Positions 47,160-57,798 of a stretch of 64,000 bases of DNA are shown here, piece after piece (the first letter of the stretch is position 1; each line of letters opens with the position of its first letter). The DNA comes from Lojkania enalia (Eukaryota; Ascomycota; Dothideomycetes; Pleosporales). The translations under genes were made by a program, and so were the position numbers. The notes beneath the pieces were generated by a model. The model was not told the DNA's origin, made no database searches, and saw nothing but the letters and a program-made list of their open reading frames with translations. The DNA is taken from assembly GCA_010094045.1 (NCBI GenBank), contig ML986580.1, positions 512,059-576,058 of the forward strand, in the 5' to 3' direction.

Positions 47160-49600
47160 TGATGCAAAAAATCTCACTTACCATATCGTCTTGTTCTCCG
47201 CTTCTTGGCTAGAGGGTACGCCTTTGGAACGAAAAGGCTGTTCTCTTCATCTTCTTCCTTTCGCATCTCCTGTTGCCGCCGGATTCTTCGGCGCTGGTAC
47301 TACGGGTCTGATGGGACGCTTAGAAGCAAGCTATTTCTCAATATAGATCGAGGAGCCTTGACCCGAAGCACTCGGATTTAAATTATCGACCAAGGGCATC
47401 GAGCCATCATTATCGATCTCAATAGTTTCCGGTGGTAGGAGACTCTGTACACGAAGTGCTCGTTTGCGATGAATGATAGCAAGTCCTGGAATGTGGCTCG
47501 AATGTGCTCTCCTTGTAGGGTCAAGTCTTATTCAATTAGGATAAGCTGCTCAAGGGTGTGGCCAAATTGTCGTGGAAGTTAATCTAGTTGATGTTTTCCT
47601 GACAAACATCATCAATTTGTGCATCAACCACATCACTGAAAACCTCCGCTGCCCTATCGAAAATGTGTCGGTCTAGACGAATGAAGAGACGATTTAATGA
47701 CTTGTGTTGGTAGCTCAATTTGCCCTAATCATAAACCTTTTTTCTTCTGTCGCTTTTGGGACTTTATGGTGGTACGGCCGAATACACTTCCAAGAATAGT
47801 ATGCTCGTGATGATAGGTACTAGGTTCTTTTCTCTGTTGTCAGCCATAGTACCTTGTCAGTAGAGTAAATCTTATTGAGCATTCAAATCACTGATGAAAA
47901 TCTCTAGTTGAGCCGTCACCTTGTGTTTGTATGTAGCTATCGTCTTGCAATTGCAATCACTTTCGCGTCGGATTTGGGGTGGCCCAAACCGGAAATAATC
48001 TCCTTCCAAAATCTTGGTAAGTGATCAGATAATGCAGCCCTCAAGGCGCTGGTTATCTCGCTTGACCCTGCTTCCAGCTCTTTAGAATATCCGCTAACTG
48101 TCAGAGGGATCGCAGTTCCAATTAAACCAATTTTTTTTTTTTCGCTCCTGGGCACGTGAAGACCCCGGCGTCAAATAGACTTTGTTTTTGAGATATTTGC
48201 CTAAGATGCTATTTTGAGACTTTTAGACATGATTCGGTGATGAGATCATCTATATTTTAGCGATATAATGCACTTTCTAGAGAGTTTTTGACTGCTAAAA
48301 TCTTCGATGTTTTCTGCAAGCAGAGGTTTGCATCTTTCTTATATCGCTGATAAATTGCTTCCTAAAATTGTCGAACTCCGCCGCTAGCATTTAGGAGCCT
48401 TCACTTCAGTCCTTCTGATTGATAACTCTGTCAGTTATGTCCAGATATGAGTCTACTTCCGAGAAGATTTAGCCCGCAGATCTCGATAATTTTGTGACGC
48501 TGGTAGAACCTAAACCTACTTCCTGATCTTGGATATTCCCGTCGAAGCTGGTGGTGAATCTAGCAGACAACTCTAATTAATATTACTCTGATTGATGTAT
48601 CTAAGGTATTCAGAAGCAGAAATGTGGAATATGCTGACCTACTCTTTTCCGATGAAGTCCTCGAACATTCCTTCAAATTCCTGGTAAATTGCTTTGCGCT
48701 CTTCAGCGACTTTGGGACACTTCCGTTATCGCTCGAGTTATATCTGCTACCTTCCTAGCTCACGGCCCCAGTCCTTGTCACCTTCTAAAGTATAGACGAC
48801 TTGAGTGCCCACCCAATTGAGTTAGTGACTAATATTGCCAAATATAGGTCCTTTAAATCTCGAGAGATCATCATTAGATAATGCCTGTGAGATGGGCTCT
48901 AGTACTGGAAGCCATACTCACGTCAATCTTTGTTGCGACAGTGATAATTTCGTTCACTCCTAGGCTCTGATGCGCAGCCCACGCTTTATCAATAGTAACT
49001 TTCATCTGTCGTAGTCCGTATAGTGTCGATAAAAATGATCTCCATGTCGACACCATCTCTGATCTCACCGGCATGCTGAGCTATTGCTAAGTTGCGGTCG
49101 CCCCAACATGGCTAAAATTAGCATATACCAAAGGATATTCGCCATACCGATCTGTGTTTGTACGTACCCGGAATGTTTATAAAATAAAAATAAAAATAAA
49201 AACCCCTTTGACGATGTCCTATTTAGGCCATATTCAATGGTGTCTACAAGAGGCCGCAAAGAGACTTCGTCCCCTACCTTTGTCACAAATCGTTTGATCT
49301 TATTTGTTTCTTCACTGATGGAGCCCACAACATAGATCGCGGTTTCCTCCCTGTCGAGATCAAGTTTGCTGATAGTCCTTTAACATCTGTAGATGCATTT
49401 TTTCCGGAATGCTTTGGACAAGAAAACATTAGGACTCAATGCTTGGAGAAATTACTCTTTTCCACCATATACGGTTTCAAAGAAAGTTCCAGCGGTTTCT
49501 TTCGCCTTCACATCTTCCGCATCATGAAAATAGTGCTTCTTCTTGAAAGCTCCGTTATCTTCCGTTTTGGGGGCTTCATCATTAAATCAATAGAAGTGGT
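47160..49600 (-). pseudogene. Decayed large GTPase, SLIP-GC-like
   Basis: Minus-strand coding-like segments occur in one order, broken by stops. From the 5' side: around 49570-49200, a stretch with SISEETNKIKRF and LRPLVDTIEYGLN, interrupted by two stops; around 49080-48940, GVNEIITVATKID, ending in a G4-like TKID at a GTGAGT donor; 48155-47940, SEITSALRAALSDHLPRFW; 47870-47600, MADNREKNLVPIITSI, then LNRLFIRLDRHIFDRAAEVF with in-frame TAA and TAG; 47500-47160, HRKRALRVQSLLPPETIEID and a basic RRQQEMRKEEDEEN. The order and the Asn-Arg-Glu and LxPLVDTI segments recall the fungal nuclear-GTPase SLIP-GC-like family. Many stops are TAA/TAG, as C-to-T decay would give. Family call is from memory of motifs. 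Confidence 0.45.
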
Positions 49601-50955
49601 AGAAATCCTGTGCGCAATGCTAAACCACGTCTTTAATCTGCTTCAATATATGAAAATTGATCCGTGCGATGACTGCCGTTCTGAGGTTCTACAGAAGAAT
49701 ACGTATCGGACGACAGCATTTATGCGGGCCCGGTCATTAGATCAGATAAGCAAAGTCCGGGGCCGTCCAAAAGAGCATTGAATGCAGTAATTTTACTAGC
49801 CAATTGGCACATACTAAGCACCAATATTTCCTTTGATTTGTTTATGTTTGATTAGAATGTCTCCCGCCTTGTACAAATGGGGGACTTCCAAGTCATTGTG
49901 TGCGATACCTATCATGACGGCAGGGGAGGAATCAGAGATCAAGTTTCTATCGCAGACCGAAAGGATTTCAAAAAAAAAAAAAATTGAAATCTTTGTTTCG
50001 GTGAGTAGTGCATGCAACCCATTTGGTCTTGCTAATCCCGGCTAGCTCATCTTAAACTTGGTTGTCCTAATGCCCAATCTATCAACTAGATCGTGTCCGA
50101 TTTAGTCTTTGTGATAATCTCTAAGCATTTTAGGGTCACAATTTCGGCTGCTAGAGGCATATAGAGTGGCCATTGTCGTCGGCATGTAAATTTAGCTGAT
50201 CGGCACGGATTCGGCTGCGGTAGAGTATAGCTATATAGAGCGTATGGATTAAAGGTAGAGTATGGATATATTATATACGTTTGAACTACCAATCATACAA
50301 GCATTCACCTATTATGCCGGTATATGATATGAAGCCCTTGGAAGTCGCAAACCTATTAGTAGAATATTGGATCGGCTGAAGCAATATCGATTGACGCATT
50401 GGTTATGCATAGAGCCAGTTGAACAGCGGTATCTTTTGGCCCTTCAATCAATCAACTCGTCATTCTATTCTTTTAATAGAGCGACGATAAACCCTAGGTG
50501 GATTAAGGAATGGGGAAGAGAGCTAAATAATTTTGAATTGACTATTGAACGACGATGCAAATGGGACAAGTAAGATGATACCAAAGATCTGGTGACCACT
50601 GATGGATGAAATGGTGTGGTGGTATATGATGGCTCGAACTATGATAATGAAGCATAGCCACAGCACGAGCCACAGCGCAAGTCCGCACCTAGGGATCAAA
50701 GGATAGCGGAAGTCCGCACTCCACGTATGTCCTTTAAGTCGTTCAGTAAATAAGCCCACTATCATCCTATAATCAAATATAGTTTTAGAAGATGCGCGTC
50801 GAATGAGTAGCATATATTATTGTTGACGACAACTTCCTCTCCGCATTCGTTCTGTCTGGCAGCTTGCTCAAATTTAAGTACACGGTTTGATCCGAATCTC
50901 GATCGCACTGCATAAAAAGCAACTTAACAATTCACTTGTAACATATCTAAAAACA
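49601..50955. other. AT-rich block, middle part
   Basis: No intact gene. A minus-strand segment at 50017-49814 (ISDSSPAVMIGIAHNDLEVP) looks coding and is cut by an A/T homopolymer; it may be another piece of a decayed gene. The last 150 bases serve as promoter for the next gene. Confidence 0.4.
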
Positions 50956-52028
50956 ATGGAGCTGAGTGAGTTGTACCTATAATATTGGGACCGCGTTGCT
51001 AAATCACGACAGCTCTATCTTCTACAATTTCAAGAGCATTTGATATTTTTGTAGCAGATGAGACACTTTTTGCTCTGCCTCTGTACTTTGACGCTGCCAC
51101 AGAGTTACAATCTGCGGCACCTATACCTTATCACGATATCGCCAACCCAGATTTCAAGACTGCTTTGACTCAGCTTGATGGCATAATTAACTACAAAACT
51201 CCGCTATATCTTCTCATTCGTCGCCAAAAAATCCTGATAGCGATCACATATGTCCCATATATTGCGCCCGCGATACTAAAAGAGCTGTATCTTTCACAGC
51301 GACAAGCTTTTGTGCGCCAATTGGGAGAGTCGCGAATTGCCCTATCTGTGATATGTAAAGAGCCAGCGGAAGTATATGATTACCGGTCATGGGAAGAGCG
51401 AGACAGTAAAGAGGAGTTCTGTTCAAGTTGTGCTACTGATTCCTCGACTCTATCTGCGACAAAAGATCTGGGTTATCAGAAGAATAAATGCCGGCTCTGT
51501 GACCAGCGCATGAAGAACAAGATTGAGGAAAATGCAGGCAATGCACTGAAGAACTTGAACAATGCCGGGAATTGCGTTCAGCTGGTATGCTTGAAGCTTC
51601 TCTGCCCACTAACAGTAAATTCATGCTAACGCATTGTTTAGTCCTTGGATGTGCCAACGGAAACGCTGAAGCTGAATTTTAGTGAAGGAGATATTTCTCC
51701 ATCAGATCTGGCTGCAAGACTACCAAAAGAACATCCTAGTTATACTTTCTACCGCCACCCGGATTCGAATATCCTTTATTTCATATACTGTTCTCCAGAC
51801 AGTGCGCCAGTGAAGGTTCGTATGGCTTCGATAATGGCTATCGCTGGCCTTATCAGCATTACAGCCAAGAATATGGGAGCGAATATTGATCAGAAGATTG
51901 AAATACATGACGGCGAAGATCTTGAGTTCGAAGAAGGAGACGAGAAAATAGGAAGGTTCAGGTCTTTATACCTGCTCAACCCTCGAGAAGGTACCGAATC
52001 GATTTGGAGTAACACAGATCAGCATTGA
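50956..52028 (+). CDS. Diverged twinfilin-like protein (second twinfilin gene)
   Basis: Three exons: 50956-50965 (10 nt), 51013-51584 and 51642-52028, giving 322 residues, close to the 327 of the canonical gene at 27548-28580. Both introns are GT-AG with GCTAA-type branch sites, and the frame is fully open. The first intron is phase 1 just after the initial codons, as in the canonical gene. ADF-H-like segments: SRAFDIFVADETLFALPL, YLLIRRQK then TYVPYIAPAILKELYLSQRQ, NALKNLNNAGNCVQL, YTFYRHPDSNILYFIYCSPDSAPVKVRM and KIEIHDGEDLEF. The second intron is absent from the canonical gene. The linker is cysteine-rich, and the basic tail is replaced by an unrelated one. Actin binding cannot be assumed. 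Confidence 0.8.
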
Positions 52029-54461
52029 TGAATGAAGGAAATATTGTTTGGAAGTGTCGAATACTAAAAATTAGTATTGAGATTGTAATGAACGGTTTAA
52101 AGTTGTTCAAAGTTTCACAAAGCGTAATTGATGAGCTGTCAGTTTTTACAGTCATTTCCCACCCGTCTTTTATATTGAAGGTGAAAACTTATTCTCCTTT
52201 CCTCATTTAATTACTTGGATGCATCCTTCATTTTTGGTTCCTCTACACCAAAAAATATCAACGAATATCTCCCAATCATCACGTGCTCTACTTCCATATA
52301 GAACTGCCCCCAAGCCAGTTTTCGCTCTTTGCAGTCTATGCCTATCTGACACTTCCTCATCCCTAACTAAGAAATATCAGGGGCAGATGAGGAGGAGAAC
52401 AGCACTAATCGTTATCCGTTGGGGACTGAGGAGCTATACTCTGTATGATCTCCTATTCCGCCATCTCGAGGCTAGCTCTCGATTAGTATCCTGATACTCA
52501 GAGCATTACCTTAACTCTGAAAGCTTTCATCCACCATATAATATCCCCACCTTATATCATACGTAATCCAGCGGATTATAGGAGTTCCGACTTCCTTATC
52601 GACTAGCAAATCCAATATGATTCATTACCTCTCCTTATTCCAGAAGTAATATTCTTGTCACTGAGCCAACAGGCCTCGCATTCACAGCTTAACACATATC
52701 CTTGACGTAGCCCTCCTCGTCCCACCCACAATAACCAATGAGCTATTTAAATCCAGATTCCTTCACGAGAAACATAAGTGTCAGCACTGAACCGGTGCTT
52801 AACAAGCCACTTACCCTACTACAGAAATATCATATTATACCTAGTATTGTATGATTAGCTATTTATTTCAATTACGCAATAGGAACTTTTAGGTTGCAAA
52901 ATCTAAGGTGGAAAAAGCTACTTCTTGGTTCCATGGCTGTATATTCCTATTAACAGCCACGCTGCACTTGGATACGTCTAGTTCCCTCGAACGCCTATGG
53001 GAACTCCGTACGGTGTCACACGGTACGGGATTCAAATCTGGGGGGATACTAATCCAGCCAGAGATGAAGTCGACGGGTGCGATCGGTTATGTTTCAGTGA
53101 CATAAAGGGATTCCAGCGGGTATAGAAGTTGAATTGGTCAATCTAGGAGGTAGATAATATTGATTAATTAAAAGAGGTTAAAATATTTTTAAAAAAATTT
53201 AACTTTTAAGAATGACCTTTTTTTCTTTAATAAAACTTCTATATTATAATATTTTAGAAAAGTTTATTGGCGAGGACATGCATTATTAAGAACAAGGATG
53301 AGCAAAATCTAACTGTGAGGCTTCACGTAGGCAGGAAGCTTGAGGAGCCAAAAAGGGGGGGTACAAGATAATATTCTGAGACGAATCCTTAAGAAGGGAT
53401 CCTTAGGACTCGGAAAGGTATATATCTAGGTGCTCAAATGACCCGTAAATCAGCCGAGCTAGGGCCGAGGGTGTCCCGTAGGGGACCTGAGGCCCTGCTC
53501 TTGGAGGGTAATGCGAAAGGACCCGTTACACTGACCTGGAGCATCTAGCCTCTTCCCTTCGGATTAGGTGGGCGTATCTTAAGGGATGTCGGACTAGCGG
53601 AATATATGATAGTTTTATCTGAATCAAGCTTTTCCTTACGAAGACGATTGTGATATATTAGACTTCTTGGATATATGATTTTCTTGATCTTGTGCAACGT
53701 TTCTCTAACAATCTAGGAAACAAGAAGAAACAAGGTTAAACTGGTAAAGCCCGTAAGATATTTTAAATATTTCTTATATGGCACATCATATTTCCGGCAA
53801 AACTATTGCGAGGATTTTCTTTTTTGGTCGGTGCTTTATATATGTAGAATGGACTCTGTCAGCTAGCTTGGTGTTAGCAAGGTAATGCAGGGCAGAGCAT
53901 GGTGTTGCACGGTGTACACAGCGGGCGGGGATAGTAGGGTGGGCAAGTAACTGTTTTGTTGATTGCTGTCGGGTGCTATATGCATAGTTAAAGGGGCTAT
54001 ATAGGATACGCGCTCGGTTCAAGCGCACGTGCCATATCACGTGTATTAACTATGTGATATGTACTTCAGCTCTGTACAATATTCACTGTTCGGACAATAT
54101 ATATATATATAAATTATTATTCATGTTACTAGTTCCATGTAGACTAGGGTGCCGTGTTTGGCAAATCAACAAAAGAAGAGCATGTAGGCACTAGCCAATC
54201 GGACAAATTTGGGTTTCCTGCTACTGCCTGCTATTCGCGCATAGGCTATCCTCGCCCCATTCGTTAGAAAAACATGACACGCTCTCAATCCTCACGCTGT
54301 TTCGAACATCTCTCGCACGATAGGCGCAATCCGTAATCCAATGCCAAGTGATGCCTGCAGGCTGCTAGCGCTAAATCTGCGACGCGTCTAAACTCTCTTA
54401 TAAACTTGAGCACCCGCGCAGGAAATTCTATATTCAATCAAATTGTACCCAACAACAAAAT
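52029..54461. other. AT-rich block, right part, with a GC-richer island
   Basis: Very AT-rich at 53150-53260, with T-runs and A-runs. A GC-richer island at about 53390-53570 stands out and has no coding frame, possibly a remnant of a mobile element. A (TA)n run lies near 54098-54112. No gene supported; no terminal repeats recognised. Confidence 0.4.
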
Positions 54462-55828
54462 ATGGCTCACCCTACCGAGGCCGAAGCATGTCGCGCACGA
54501 ATCGAGCAGTCCGTGCCCTTTCCATCTGCATACTCTCCTACTAACATAACTACCAGATTGATTCGCAAGCGGAATTGTCTAATCGTCAGGTGAACACCCC
54601 ATTCTCATTCCCAGATAACCAACCAAACCAACAACCTCTAGACAAAAGGACCTGGGCCTAACCTCCAAAAACTCACAACGACACCTCATGCAATCGCTCC
54701 AAAAATCACGTTCCGACCGCCACAAACTCCTTACAAAGACCCGCTCCATCAACAAAAAAATTGCGGACTGGGAAAAGTAAACAACTCAATCCCCAAAACC
54801 AAAATCATGTAATCAATCCATTAACATGACCTCATTGGAAGGGACTTCACCGCTGCCCTAACGGCCTACTCCAAAGCCCTGACCCACACTCTCACCAACA
54901 AAACCCACGCCCTCCTCCCCCGCGAACTTCGCGACCAAATCTACGACCATCTAACCACACACCTCTCCTACGGCGGCGACACCCGGTACCCCTACACGCA
55001 CTACATCCGACAGAACCGGCAGCCGAAATGGATGTACGCGCCCTGTCCACGCACCCCCCTCCCGTTCCTAAACCCCTGGTTCCACAGCTACCGCCGGCAC
55101 TTCGAAGACCGGGACTTCGTCGGCCTGCCCTTCGCACGCGAGCTCCTCGAGTACTATTACCGGAAACTGGCGTTCGAGGCGTTCCGCAACGACGGGTTTG
55201 GGATCCTGGGCACGTGGTTGAGGCAGCAGCCGTGCGGGTACGGCGTCGAGGTGCGGCAGATGCTGAATCATTTGAAACTGACATTTCGAATGGGGAGGGA
55301 TGGGTCCGAGTGCATGTTCATGGACTGGGACAACCACGGGAATTACACTATCGATCTCGAGAAAACGAAAGAAGAAGCGCGCAAGGATAGGGTGGAGTTG
55401 GAGGAGAGGCTGAGCGCGCTGTTGCTGCTAGAGAGGAAGTGTAGGGTGAGTCTTTCGGTGGGCATTTGGGCGGATGAGCCGGGGTATTTCCAGTTTGGGG
55501 AGTTGGGGAAGGTTTTGGGTCCTTTGGTGGGAACGTTAAGGGCTAGGGGGGTGGTTCTAAGTGTTTTGTTGAGCACGTATAAGGTCATGTCGTACGGCAT
55601 GTCGAGACGGTATTCTAGTTGGAGTATCCAGGGCTCGCCAACCTCACCGATTGATGAGGTTTTGGAAGATGCTATGCAGGTGAGTGCACTGTTTGCATTT
55701 ACCCAAGGCGATGCTCGCTTACATGTTAGTAGGTGCTGAGATTGCCCTGCGTGGGGGAAATCGATTTGGACTCGGTCCGGAAGTTCGATTCGTACTTTGA
55801 AAAGGATCCAGAGTATCGGTATGAGTAG
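54462..55828 (+). CDS. Hypothetical fungal protein
   Basis: Family not recognised with certainty. Four exons: 54462-54589, 54642-54776, 54842-55679 and 55733-55828, giving 398 residues. The N-terminal 90 residues are basic and partly coiled-coil-like (MQSLQKSRSDRHKLL). The third exon begins near HALLPRELRDQIYDHL, resembling the LPxELRxxIYxxL opening of fungal F-box-like/2EXR-type proteins, then an aromatic-rich region (PFLNPWFHSYRRHFEDRDF). The rest is mixed alpha/beta. The C-terminus is DSYFEKDPEYRYE. GC content is clearly higher than in the AT-rich block just to its left. No signal peptide or membrane span. Confidence 0.7.
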
Positions 55829-56258
55829 AATGCGGTCTATCAATCGTGGTGGGAATGATGCGGCAGTGCGGGCGGAACTGCACATGACCCAAGACCATTA
55901 CAAACCAAAGCTACACGCCCTTCACACGTCTTCCGAGCACAAATTCGTAGCAATCAAGCTCATTCATACACCATGCACCATAAATCTTCTCTATTCATTA
56001 TAACTCGCTCGCTACATTCACGAGATCCCCGTACCAGTTCCTGCCAACACGCACGCCCTAGTCATTCGGATTCCGGAGCCATGCCAGGCAACCATACCAT
56101 CCACCCGCCCGAAACTCCAAAATACCACCCATTATCCCGCCCTAGCGCCAGAAGAACGCCAGAAGACGAATTCCCCCCCCCCCAAAAAAAAAAAAAAAAA
56201 AATTGGACCGCTGAACATGCTCAAAAAGCCGCTCATCTATGGTTGGAATTATATCTAT
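55829..56258. other. Intergenic, convergent 3' ends
   Basis: Contains a C-run followed by an A-run at 56175-56201. No gene supported. Confidence 0.5.
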
Positions 56259-57798
56259 TTATACTTCCATGCTCCCAATGACATCCATGTCATCCATGTC
56301 CTCTACTCTGCCAAACTCTAAATCGACATCCTCTTCCTTGGCCTTGTCGCTCTTGATCAACTCCCTCTTCTCCCTTTCGCCTAGTTCCCCTTTCTCGGCG
56401 GCAGCGAGCCGGACGCTGAGCGGCCGACTCTTCATATAACTCTCTAGATAACTTGCGCCGAGGGAAGATGGGTAGCCATAGGAACCAGCTTGATCTACGT
56501 CGTCGGCGCCCGAGCCATCGATGCCGCCGACGTAGGTGCTGAATTCTTCTTCGGTTCTATCTGCGAGTTCGGGAGCGTTGGCGTAGATGGGGGTGGTGGA
56601 AGCGTATTCAGGAATTTCGAGGTCAGTATTCGGTGGGGAAGGATCAAGGTAGGTTCCAGTCTTGGTTTGTGGGAGCTCGTATTCTAGAGTGCGATTACTG
56701 TCGGATGTTGTTTGTAGAGGCTCGTATTCAAGAGATGGGGGGGATTCTGAAAGAGTATGTCCAGTATGTTTCGTGGGTGAGGTGCTTGGAAGAGACATTC
56801 GAAGAGGGAGGGAATGATGGACCGGTTCATGATGAACCGGCGTATCTATCCGGGTGACGAGGCGCGGATCGATCATGTCTTCAAGGGACGTTGTTGAGTT
56901 CGAGGCAGAAGATGTTGCCGTTTCGCTTGGAGAGGTAACGGCGCTTGCGTCCACGATGTTATCCGCCGGAAGCACAATTTGATCGTCAATAACCAAGCTC
57001 ACTCGTTTCCGCCTAGGTCTCGGGGTATTATTGTGCTTTAGGGCCGACTTCTTGGTTGTGGAGCGTTTCGGCTTCTTCTCTTCCTTTTTCTCATGACTTT
57101 TAGTTTCACTACTCGCCATAATAGCCTCTCCGCTCTCCATTTTCTCCTCTTTATGTCGACTCCGAGATCTGCGAGTTTCTTTACCCTTCTCAGCATCCCT
57201 CGAGGGTGACCCCTGCTCCGACTGGGGGGAAGAATCTCCGGCGCTCTCGACCTTGTCCTCCCGATGCCTCCTCTTATCCTTTCTCTTCTTCGTCGGCGAC
57301 GTCTCACTAGCGTCTAGCAGAGGCAGGAAATAAGGCGTCACCAGCCCACACAGCTCTTTTTCGCGTTTGTGAACACGTGTGTGCTTTGTCCGTTTAGCCG
57401 CCTCTCCGGGTCCGAGCTTTGAGTCCGCAGGCTGATCTACAGTTGAAGGCGACGATAGCGAAAGAGCTGTTGGGGAAATATCTGCGTCCATGACTGGCGC
57501 AGTAGTCGAGACTGGCCCATGGGTACCGCGACTCGACTCAGCGCGATTCATTGAACGGTACTGCTCTATAAGCTGACGGACCAATTAGCTCAACCAACGT
57601 TGTCGAATGCTGCCCATGGCGCGCTACTCGTACCTCTTGCTCATGCTTGCGCAGTTCGTCCTGCTTCTGCGATATGTACTGCCGGATGTCGTCCTCTAGC
57701 TTCTGCTGCTTGAGCTCGACGCTGCGGGTCAAGCTCTCCAATTGCGCCGGCGAGAAGTCTGTGAGCTCGGCCAGACTCGGGTCGGGATGAAGGGACAT
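56259..57798 (-). CDS. Charged, probably nuclear hypothetical protein
   Basis: Family not recognised. Exons 57798-57634 and 57572-56259 give 492 residues. The first exon encodes a coiled-coil-like LTRSVELKQQKLEDDIRQYI, continued after splicing by LIEQYRSMNR. The middle has several basic clusters that fit nuclear localisation signals (SPTKKRKDKRRHRE, RRSRSRHKEEK, KKPKRSTTKKS, PRPRRKRVS). The C-terminal third is acidic and Ser/Pro/Thr-rich, ending EEDVDLEFGRVEDMDDMDV. Mostly disordered by composition. A chromatin or RNA-related role is possible but unsupported. Confidence 0.7.

Noticed and set aside
53015..53060. tRNA-like T-loop (GATTCAAATC)
   Set aside because: The flanking bases do not form a proper T-stem, and no anticodon or acceptor arm could be built upstream.
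53150..53570. Possible LTR or other transposon remnant
   Set aside because: No terminal repeats, target-site duplication or reverse-transcriptase frame found; kept only as a compositional observation.
54892..55284. 130-residue minus-strand frame rich in Arg, Gly and Ser
   Set aside because: Antisense shadow of the GC-rich third exon of the hypothetical gene.
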